Source of the DNA: an uncultured Collinsella sp.
GTDB taxonomy: Bacteria; Actinomycetota; Coriobacteriia; Coriobacteriales; Coriobacteriaceae
Direction of reading: 5' to 3'
DNA: 35,183 nt
Assembly (NCBI GenBank): GCA_902465015.1
Contig: CABQLK010000018.1
Span: 1 to 35,183 of the forward strand
Of this stretch, positions 23,305 to 29,390 are shown piece by piece. The notes beneath the pieces are model-generated. The model did no database searches and was not told the DNA's origin. It saw nothing but the letters and a program-made list of their open reading frames with translations. The stretch's first letter is position 1; each line of letters starts with the position of its first letter. A program made the translations under genes and the position numbers.

Positions 23305-23997
23305 TTAGATGAACGAGTCTTTGGACAGCTCAAAATAGTCGGGATGCAAGGCGATAACCGGACCTTGCTCTTCGGGCATCAGGTGCAGGTGTGTCTCTGC
23401 CAGATAGCTCGCCGCGTCGGTATCGCCCCTCTTAATGGCCTCGAGAATCCGGCGATGCTGCCGACGAATCGGCTCCCAATCCAAATCCTGCGACACCATA
23501 CGCAACCAGTTGTATCGCTCAAAATGCGTGTTGATGCTCTTCATCCAATCCCACAACATGTGACGACCGGCAATCTCAAAACATGTCTCATGGAACAGGT
23601 TATCCAGGTCAAAGAAACGGCGCGTTTCGCCATGGTCGAGCGACTCGGACTCGGCAAGAATCTGCTCGAGCCGCTGCTTTTGCTCGGGCGAGGCGGCCGA
23701 ACAGCATTTAATAAGCACGCTTCTCTCGAGCTTCTCGCGCAAGAAACAAGCGTTCTCAGCGCGTTCCATGCTGATCTTAGAGACGTAGGTGCCGCTTTTG
23801 GGACGCGTTTCCACCAGCTCCTGCTCGCGCAGACGCACAAAGGACTCGCGAATGGGTGTGCGCCCGATTCCCGTCTCTTTTTCCAGACCAATCGCCGAAA
23901 GGCGCGTGCCGGGCTTGAGCTCGGCATAGATGATCTTGGAGCGCAATGCGTTGTACGCCTGGTCTTGCAGGCTCTGATAATGCTGGTGCTGTTCCAT
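23305..23997 (-). CDS. GntR family regulator, FCD (FadR) subfamily
   Basis: A 230-residue regulator. The GntR winged helix is at about 10-75 (ALRSKIIYAELKPGTRLS, TGIGRTPIRESFVRL) and an all-helical FCD effector domain follows (about 85-215) with the metal/ligand residues Asp and His in DLDNLFHETCF and in the RQHRRILEAI and AETHLH segments. FCD regulators often control hexuronate and sugar-acid genes (UxuR/ExuR type), which suits its place between eda and the YczE-like gene. Start at 23997 is preceded by GAGGGC; the 38-residue longer frame reads into a hairpin repeat. Flanked on both sides by type D palindromes. Its target site is unknown. Confidence 0.88.
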   Translation of the reverse strand: MEQHQHYQSLQDQAYNALRSKIIYAELKPGTRLSAIGLEKETGIGRTPIRESFVRLREQELVETRPKSGTYVSKISMERAENACFLREKLERSVLIKCCSAASPEQKQRLEQILAESESLDHGETRRFFDLDNLFHETCFEIAGRHMLWDWMKSINTHFERYNWLRMVSQDLDWEPIRRQHRRILEAIKRGDTDAASYLAETHLHLMPEEQGPVIALHPDYFELSKDSFI

Positions 23998-24069
23998 AAA
24001 GCCCTCGGATAAGTCCTCGGTTAGTCGAATACCACCATGCAATACTATCGCATCCCCCGCCCCCTCATA

Positions 24070-24136
24070 AGTTGCGGTGGAATAGTTCCTGTTCAAGGCC
24101 TTCAGCAGCAAAAACAGGAACTATTCCACCGCAACT
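24070..24136. repeat. Type D palindromic repeat, copy 2
   Basis: Perfect 24-bp arms begin AGTTGCGGTGGAATAGTTCC. The outer 10 bases equal copy 1 at 23224, while inner bases differ in both arms together so that pairing is kept. Confidence 0.88.
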
Positions 24137-24213
24137 ACAGCCAACGAGTTGTTGCGATTAGGTGAACGTTCACCTTTTTATTGTTTTTCTCTTCGCGAAT
24201 AAAATCCCGTGCG

Positions 24214-24244
24214 TATACTTAGGCTCAAACGAAACCGATTTCGT
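24214..24244 (+). promoter_or_regulatory. Second LacI-operated promoter
   Basis: TATACT (24214-24219) is followed after 9 bases by ACGAAACCGATTTCGT (24229-24244). The operator is identical to that at kdgK and the distance to the -10 box differs by one base. No good -35 is visible. Confidence 0.75.
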
Positions 24245-24247
24245 TGA

Positions 24248-24305
24248 GCGTGGGCAATAGGATGCTAAGACGCACCCTACCATCTTGGCATCTTATCGCC
24301 CACGC
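24248..24305 (+). ncRNA. 58-nt 5' leader hairpin, copy 2 (conserved-loop hairpin)
   Basis: An 18-nt arm (24248-24265) pairs with 24288-24305 around a 22-nt loop containing AAGACGCACCCTACCATCTT. Only one A-C mismatch and one G-U pair interrupt the stem. The loop differs from copy 1 (20881-20938) at few positions although the stem is largely different. Confidence 0.78.
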
Positions 24306-24326
24306 AATGCCATTTGCTTTCTTCCC

Positions 24327-24451
24327 GTCTCGTTGGACCTTTAGTCCCATTCCGGCACAGCGAGACACTTCCTAGACGACTGACCGTGGGGCCGGCTTTT
24401 CTGCTTTTGCAGCAGTGCCTCCGATAACCCTCTTTTGCCGGCCCGGGTCAG
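24327..24451 (+). ncRNA. Candidate structured regulatory RNA upstream of the YczE-like gene (copy B)
   Basis: Helices: Pa GTCTCG 24327-24332 with CGAGAC 24361-24366, extended inward by three pairs; P1 CTGACC 24380-24385 with GGTCAG 24446-24451; P2 GCCGGC 24391-24396 with GCCGGC 24437-24442; P3 CTGCT 24401-24405 with AGCAG 24411-24415. Unpaired AGTCCCATTCCGG and GTGCCTCCGATAACC are identical to copy A, and the 17-base spacing from CCGG to TA is the same. P1 is followed by CTTTTTC, so this copy could act as a regulated terminator. It ends 33 bases before the next gene. Confidence 0.8.
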
Positions 24452-24484
24452 CTTTTTCACACAACCGAAAGGACGGGTAGCAAC

Positions 24485-25189
24485 ATGCGACCGCTCATCA
24501 TCATGCATGGCGAGAACATCGACTGGTGCCATACCGTCATCAGAATGCTGATGTATCTTGCGGGCGTTGCAGTACTGGCACTCGGTATGAGTCTCCAGAC
24601 GGCATCCGGCCTGGGCGTCGCCGCGCTCACGTGCTTTGCCACAACCCTATCCATGCTCACTGGCAAGACGCTCGGCTTTTGGATCACCGCAACCTACGTC
24701 GCCTACATCGTGGCGCAATTAGCCATCTTGCGAAGCGAGTTCCAGCCGCGCATCCTGCTCGAGTTGTTCTTCTCAACGCTGATTGGCGGCTTGACCGACC
24801 TCTTCATGGCGGTCAACCCACTGCATCCCACGGCACTCCCCACACAGATTGCGACCATGCTGCTCTCCCTCGCTGTCACCGCATTTGGCGTAAGTCTCGT
24901 CGTCAACATGGGCGTTGTCCCCAACGCGCCCGACGGCTTGGTGCAAGTCATTGCCGAAAAGCTTAAACGCCGCTTTGGTGACGTAAAAGTCGTGTTTGAC
25001 TGCTCACATGTCGCCGCCTCGCTCGCGTTGTCGCTGATCTTTATGTACAACCTGGGCGGCTTTGGCGTCACGACCGCCATCTCGGCACTGTTCCTGGGCC
25101 ATGTCATCAACGTCGCCAACAAGCTGTTCGCCCAGCGCTTTATCCGCGCGGCATTTGGAAAACAGCACCACCGCAAAACCCGCGAGTAG
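24485..25189 (+). CDS. YczE/YitT-like multi-pass membrane protein
   Basis: A 234-residue integral membrane protein with about five hydrophobic helices (for example MLMYLAGVAVLALGMSLQTA and IATMLLSLAVTAFGVSLVV), glycine-containing motifs (SGLGVAALT, NMGVVPNAPDG) and a basic C terminus. It resembles the YczE/YyaS/YitT group, whose transport role is not established. CGAAAGGA lies upstream of ATG 24485. Its leader holds the LacI operator, the 58-nt hairpin and the structured RNA shared with the kdgK-eda operon, so it very probably belongs to the same sugar-acid regulon. It may be a carrier for the compound or for a breakdown product (inference). Confidence 0.78.
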   Translation: MRPLIIMHGENIDWCHTVIRMLMYLAGVAVLALGMSLQTASGLGVAALTCFATTLSMLTGKTLGFWITATYVAYIVAQLAILRSEFQPRILLELFFSTLIGGLTDLFMAVNPLHPTALPTQIATMLLSLAVTAFGVSLVVNMGVVPNAPDGLVQVIAEKLKRRFGDVKVVFDCSHVAASLALSLIFMYNLGGFGVTTAISALFLGHVINVANKLFAQRFIRAAFGKQHHRKTRE

Positions 25190-25196
25190 CGCTTAC

Positions 25197-25256
25197 TTTG
25201 CTATATCTCACTATACTTTGCTATATCTTGCTATACTTTGCTATATCTTGCTATAT
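25197..25256. repeat. Three 20-bp tandem repeats before the ATPase gene
   Basis: TTTGCTATATCTTGCTATAC repeated three times with two or three base changes, at 25197, 25217 and 25237. The run of TATA-like units lies 21-80 bases before the ATPase start. CTTTGCT at the beginning and AGCAAAG just after the array are also inverted. It may supply overlapping -10 elements or bind a regulator. Confidence 0.8.
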
Positions 25257-25276
25257 CTTGAGCAAAGGTGGCTCAC

Positions 25277-26368
25277 ATGCAAACAAACCCTTTTAAGCCC
25301 ACAGCAGGTAAAACACCCCCCACGATTATCGGCCGCGAAGATGTACTCGAAGAATTCAGTGAAGGCCTCACCAACGGGCCTGGTGCCCCTGGGCGCCTAA
25401 TGCGCATAGCCGGCGTCCGTGGAACGGGCAAGACGGTCCTCCTTGACGAGTGCTCACGTTTGGCGCAAAGCCGTGGCTGGACGGTCATAAAAGAGGTCGC
25501 AACCGAGGGACTTTGCCAGCGCATTCTCGAACAGCTGCAGCCCAAATTCCAGGCCAAACACGCCAGATTTGAGCCCACCGTAGCTGGCATATCCATCGGC
25601 AGCATAGACATTGAGCGAATCGGCCCATCGCTACGCGACGCCATGAGACAGACAATATCCAAGAATGAAAATGGCCTGCTCATCACTCTCGACGAGGTTC
25701 AAGACGCAGAGCTCGATGAGGTCCGAACGCTCTCCATTGCGATTCAGCAGGTTATCGGCGAAGACCTTGATATCGCCTTTGTTTTTGCGGGGCTGCCTTC
25801 GATGATTGAAAGCATCATCAACGGAAAGACACTTACGTTTTTGCGCCGTGCCCTCCCCTTTGACCTGAAGGCTGTGGCAGTAACCGAAGTGTCGTACTCC
25901 CTCGAGGAAACCATTGAAGCGTCTGGCATGGAGTTGCAGCCAGGTATTGCCGGCCAACTTGCCGAGGCAACGCAAGGTTATCCTTTCATGATCCAACTCG
26001 TTGGATACTACGCATGGCAGTTGGCAAGACGCGCACATACATCGATTATTGGAGAAGAAGAAGCCGAGCGCGGCATTGCAACGGCACGCGAACGCTTCTG
26101 CGCCATGGTGATTGAGCCCGCGCTGCAGCGCATTCCGCCCACGTGCATCGCTTATCTGCTGAGCATGGCGTCTTTGGGGCAGACGAGCTCGACTAGCATG
26201 GTTGCCGATGCTCTAAACAAAACGCCTCAACAGGTGAGTTCCGTCCGCAGCCGCCTGTTAAGAGAATCGATTATCGAGGCTCCCTCGTACGGCAAGGTCT
26301 CATTTGCCATCCCCTACATGCGCGACTACCTCTACGAGCACAAAGCCGAACTGGAAGTTGAACTGTAG
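25277..26368 (+). CDS. AAA/STAND-type ATPase with winged-helix tail
   Basis: A 363-residue P-loop ATPase of the archaeal-ATPase (PF01637-like) type. IIGREDVLEEF opens the domain, Walker A is GVRGTGKT (46-53), Walker B is LLITLDE (134-140), and a sensor-like FAGLPSMIESI follows. The C-terminal region (about 285-355) looks like a winged helix (TSMVADALNKTPQQVSSVRSRL). Such proteins act in DNA transactions, signalling or defence; the specific role is unknown. The ATG at 25277 has AAAGGTGG upstream; a GTG nine bases earlier is possible. GC is lower than in neighbours and the gene lies next to a decayed integrase, so acquisition with a mobile element is plausible. Confidence 0.75.
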   Translation: MQTNPFKPTAGKTPPTIIGREDVLEEFSEGLTNGPGAPGRLMRIAGVRGTGKTVLLDECSRLAQSRGWTVIKEVATEGLCQRILEQLQPKFQAKHARFEPTVAGISIGSIDIERIGPSLRDAMRQTISKNENGLLITLDEVQDAELDEVRTLSIAIQQVIGEDLDIAFVFAGLPSMIESIINGKTLTFLRRALPFDLKAVAVTEVSYSLEETIEASGMELQPGIAGQLAEATQGYPFMIQLVGYYAWQLARRAHTSIIGEEEAERGIATARERFCAMVIEPALQRIPPTCIAYLLSMASLGQTSSTSMVADALNKTPQQVSSVRSRLLRESIIEAPSYGKVSFAIPYMRDYLYEHKAELEVEL

Positions 26369-26387
26369 AAACGGCAACTGCCCTGCA

Positions 26388-26516
26388 AGACGAAAACCGT
26401 TTTCGTACGGATTAAAGCAGAAGTAAACGATTTTCGCCTTGATTTGCGTACGGAATTAAGACGTAAATTGCGCTTTCGTACGCTTATTACCAGACGCAAA
26501 TTGTTTTCGTCCGGCC
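26388..26516. repeat. Degenerate repeat array downstream of the ATPase
   Basis: About four diverged units share AGACGnAAA, TTTTCGTACG and ATTA blocks (units near 26388, 26419, 26461 and 26492; spacing 31-42 bases). The first contains the palindrome ACGAAAACCGTTTTCGT. The part from 26369 to about 26866 holds no intact gene. Confidence 0.5.
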
Positions 26517-26782
26517 ATGCGTCCCCAATCTAGACGAAAAGAGCCCCGAGCTCGTATTGAACTGCATCCCAATTCTTGGACGGGCGCCGATGCCCTGATC
26601 TCTGCCATGTCGAGGTGCGAGATCAAATCCTTGGCGCGCTCGCCGGAGTGGTATGCCTTGTTCGGCGCCACCTTCCTGTAGAGCTTCTTGAGCTTCGTCT
26701 TCCCCTTGTTGCCCGGCGGCATCTCCGTCTCAGGTGGCAGCCCTAGGAAGGACAGGACGCCGGGCAGGTCGCACAGCATCAC
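26456..26782 (-). pseudogene. Unrecognised gene remnant
   Basis: An open frame of 108 codons. The stretch from LCDLPGVLSFLGLPPETEMP through KLKKLYRKVAPNKAYHSGER to HLDMAEI has natural composition, and the frame stays open upstream to a stop near 26868 without a start. The C-terminal part runs into the degenerate repeats and looks non-native. I do not recognise the family. It probably is the broken tail of a gene of the former mobile element. Confidence 0.35.
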
Positions 26783-26866
26783 GTCCTCGATGTCGGCCTT
26801 GGCCGCCAGGTCGACGACTCTCTGCGCTGTCGGCGAGATGTTCGGGGTGCTGCTACCGCCCGCTGG

Positions 26867-27840
26867 TTAGGAAGCTGGCGGGCAGTAGCGGGCAGTAGCG
26901 GCAGTAGCGGTGTGGCTCGATAGGCCCGAATATCCGTAAGGAAGGTGCTCGCTCTCATATGTGCTGATATGCCTCGCCTCGCGAACCTTGGGATGCTTCC
27001 TGAGGTAATCCCTCAATTCGAGCCACTCTTTATGCTCATAACGCTTCGAAATCGTTTCCCCGTCGACAGTTTCCTTCACATAATGGTATGTTCGAACGCC
27101 TTCGAACTTGCCGAACCCGTTCTCGACGCTGAAGTTTCTGAACCAGCGCGAAAACCCATTCAGGTCCATGAAGTTGACTTGGGGATGCCTGTCTTTCGTT
27201 CGTTCGAATGAGTGGACGAGCGGAGTGCCTTTGACTTGTTCCAGGCCGAAGGCTTCCATTTCGCGGGCCTGCTCCTTTTTCCAGAATTCGAGATACGACG
27301 TCAGCGTCTCGCTTATCGAGATCCTCCGCACGCTTTTCTTGCTTTTGGGCGAGCGAACGCTTCGATCGGCCGCGAACTGCTGCTCAATGAGGATGCTTCT
27401 GTTCTCGACGGAGACATCGGACCACGTCATCCCGAGGGCTTCTGCCCTTCTCATGTCGGTGTCGAGCATGAGCATCACGCATGTGATGTGCGCGTCCGGT
27501 TCTCGATTGAGTAGGATGTCGAGTAGGCGAGCGGCGTGATGGTTCCTTCGCGGTTGTCGTGGAACTTTTTTGCGTACGAGCCGACGGTGTCCCTCGATTT
27601 TTGGACGTAGGTGCCGCTGTTGAGTTCTGCCTTGTAGGCTTCGAGTGCGGCGTCGACCTCTCGGCTTTTGGTGGTATGTATGGTCTGCCACGGCGAATAG
27701 CGGTATTTGCCCGTGACCGGATCCTTGCCGAGACTGTGACGGTAGCGCCACGTGTATTTGTCGCGGCGTTGCTTCGTTCCTTTGCCTATGACGAGAGGTC
27801 GGTCGTTCGTCGTGTTCCTTGCCTGAAGTGCCTGAGAATC
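26867..27840 (-). pseudogene. Decayed tyrosine recombinase (integrase)
   Basis: Two frames are needed. The upstream part (about 27840-27545) encodes an Arm-type DNA-binding domain: KYTWRYRHSLGKDPVTGKYR, then EVDAALEAYKAELNSGTYV. After a frame change near 27540 the catalytic part appears: LLDILLNREPDAHIT, then LMLDTDMRRAEALGMTW with the first catalytic Arg, then KKSVRRISISETL. The core-binding domain between them is missing, and the C-terminal HxxR...Tyr box is absent; the end reads through a short tandem repeat. No start codon is evident. It is inactive and marks the end of an element inserted at a tRNA-Met gene, whose 3' fragment lies at 28092. Confidence 0.8.
26879..26912. repeat. Short GGGCAGTAGC tandem repeat
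   Basis: Three units of about 10 bases (GCGGGCAGTA) lie at the broken 3' end of the integrase. An inverted half-copy (GCTACCGCCCGC) stands at about 26852. Slippage or recombination here may have removed the integrase C terminus. Confidence 0.65.
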
Positions 27841-27883
27841 GCGCTCGGTTGCGCGGAATGGCGCAAAGGGCTGGGGCGGGTGG

Positions 27884-28064
27884 GCATTACCCTTGGTGGT
27901 GGGCCCTGCGTGGGGTCACACCCCAAGGGTAATGCTCCGCCTGACCGCTTTCAAGCTCGTTGTGGGTCGAATTTGGGTCGAATTATTCCGCGTACTTTTC
28001 TTTCGTAAATCTATGAAAACATCAAATGACCTGGAGTTATATTGACTTCAATTTGGGTCGAAAT
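27884..28064. other. Integrase-end region: hairpin and arm-type direct repeats
   Basis: GCATTACCCTTGG (27884-27896) and CCAAGGGTAATGC (27923-27935) form a 13-bp inverted repeat at the start of the integrase remnant. TGGGTCGAA-type direct repeats follow at about 27962, 27973 and 28053, the last two within the longer block AATTTGGGTCGAA. Short direct repeats between an integrase gene and the tRNA junction are typical arm-binding sites. No other gene is seen between 27850 and 28090. Confidence 0.5.
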
Positions 28065-28091
28065 GTCTGAATGAAACAACGTCGTAGCGAC

Positions 28092-28137
28092 CTCATAACC
28101 CGAAGGTCGGTGGTTCAAATCCGCCCCCCCCGCGACC
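28092..28137 (+). other. 3' fragment of tRNA-Met (attachment-site scar)
   Basis: The sequence runs from the anticodon loop CTCATAA (anticodon CAT) through GGTCGGTGGTTCAAATCC, a T arm, to the acceptor end and GCGACCA. The 5' half of a tRNA is missing. A run of eight C in the acceptor strand is longer than expected. A 3' tRNA fragment beside an integrase is the standard product of integration into a tRNA gene; the intact gene should lie at the other end of the element, outside or deleted. Confidence 0.8.
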
Positions 28138-28147
28138 ATGAAACTTC

Positions 28148-28179
28148 AGGTCGGAAGCATAAAAGCTCCCGACCTTTTT
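28148..28179 (+). terminator. Terminator after the tRNA fragment
   Basis: AGGTCGG and CCGACCT flank a small inner AGC/GCT stem and are followed by TTTTTCTTT. It probably was the terminator of the original tRNA-Met gene. From here to 28397 I see no gene. Confidence 0.85.
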
Positions 28180-28397
28180 CTTTGTCTAGGGGTTTCGGCA
28201 TCTCTCGTTCTTTGGGTACCTCGAGGCGGGCAATCAGATAGATGCTTACGAGTATCATAGGGTCTTTTTACGTCGCGGTCGTGTCTCGTACTGGTGCGCC
28301 GCTCTTTGTGGGACGTGTCACTTTGCCATAGGTTGTCCGGCGGCGGGGCGCAGGTCGTTCCCCGTGGCGTCGCTCCTTTCGACGCTACGCTGCCTGG

Positions 28398-28706
28398 CTA
28401 CTCGTTCCACTGGTGCTTTTTCATGTCGACGCAACCGTTGTCTCGGAAGGCGACTCCTTCCTCCGTCAGTAGTGCTCGCTGGTCGGGGAAGTTTGGCGCG
28501 AGGCGTCCCGCGTGGTTGACGACGCGGTGGCAGGGATAATCGCCGTAGCGATCCACCTCGCTCAGCACCGCTCCGACCAGGCGAGAGTTTTTCTCCCTGC
28601 CGATGAGGCGCGCTATCTGACCGTACGAGGCGACGCATCCCGCCGGAATCTCTGCCACGACGGAGAGAATCTCATAAACCAAATCTTCGTCCAGGACTTT
28701 TCCCAT
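28398..28706 (-). CDS. MGMT-domain protein (alkyltransferase-like)
   Basis: A 102-residue protein consisting only of the C-terminal DNA-binding domain of O6-alkylguanine-DNA alkyltransferases: VYEILSVVAEIPAGCVASYG, QIARLIGREKNSRLVGAVLS, then PCHRVVN. The reactive Cys of PCHRV is present, whereas many alkyltransferase-like proteins have Trp there. The N-terminal domain of full-length enzymes is absent, and this short form is common among bacteria. It could repair alkylated guanine or flag it for excision repair. GGGAGC lies 9 bases before the ATG at 28706. Confidence 0.85.
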   Translation of the reverse strand: MGKVLDEDLVYEILSVVAEIPAGCVASYGQIARLIGREKNSRLVGAVLSEVDRYGDYPCHRVVNHAGRLAPNFPDQRALLTEEGVAFRDNGCVDMKKHQWNE

Positions 28707-28880
28707 CGTATCGCTCCCGTGTTCGCTTTTGCCTTCGGGGGCGCGGCGCCGATCACCCGTGCTGCGATTTTCGCAGCTCCCCTTACCGACGCATCGAGGG
28801 AAAGCGCGTGCGTGTCAAGGTTGTCTGGTCCAGTTGCTGGCTCGATGCCTCGAGATGTTCGCCTCAAGTGCGACCTGCCC

Positions 28881-29387
28881 CTATTGGAAAAGGATGCCGA
28901 AGATGTATTTGGTGATGGTGGAGCGGCGGATGACCCCCACGAGTTTGCCCTCGTCATCAACCACAGGAAGCTTCTTGAACTTCTTCTTCGCCAGCAGCGC
29001 GGCGACGCGGGCGATGCTCTGCTCGGGACGGGCACACACTACCTGGCGCGTCGCGAAATCCATAACGCAGCGATCCTTCAGGTCTTCGATGCGCTGCTCA
29101 AGGCTCTGATCGTCGAAGTACAGCATGGACGCGTCGCCGCCCGTGAAGATGGTGTGAGCGCGATGCTGCGCGATGGCTCCCATGACATCGCCGTCGGAGA
29201 TGAACCCGACCACCTGGTTGCGCTCATCGATTACGGGCATGCTGCTCACCTCGTTTTCGGCGAGCATGCGCACCACGTCGGAAATCGTGCAATCCTGCGT
29301 GCAGGTGAACGGCTCTTCAATCATGATGCTCGAAACGGGCGTCCCCTCGAGCTCGAGCGGGATGCGCTCGGACAGAATCTCGGACAT
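28881..29387 (-). CDS. Tandem CBS-domain protein
   Basis: A 168-residue protein made of a CBS pair (about 14-72 and 105-165): SSMPVIDERNQVVGFISDGD and KKLPVVDDEGKLVGVIRRST are the two nucleotide-contact segments. Such proteins sense adenosine nucleotides. No catalytic domain is attached. It starts 3 bases after the MFS pump's stop codon with AAGGAGG overlapping the end of that gene, so the two are one operon; a regulatory link to the pump is possible but not shown. Confidence 0.88.
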   Translation of the reverse strand: MSEILSERIPLELEGTPVSSIMIEEPFTCTQDCTISDVVRMLAENEVSSMPVIDERNQVVGFISDGDVMGAIAQHRAHTIFTGGDASMLYFDDQSLEQRIEDLKDRCVMDFATRQVVCARPEQSIARVAALLAKKKFKKLPVVDDEGKLVGVIRRSTITKYIFGILFQ

Positions 29388-29390
29388 CGT

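Noticed and set aside
26388..26516. CRISPR array
   Set aside because: Repeat units are diverged and unevenly spaced, spacers are not distinct, and no cas genes lie in the window.
27559..28008. Plus-strand 149-codon frame opposite the integrase remnant
   Set aside because: It reads the reverse of a recognisable integrase Arm domain and shows no family features.
28092..28137. Complete tRNA-Met gene
   Set aside because: The 5' half (acceptor strand, D arm and 5' anticodon arm) is missing; only the segment from the anticodon loop to CCA is present.
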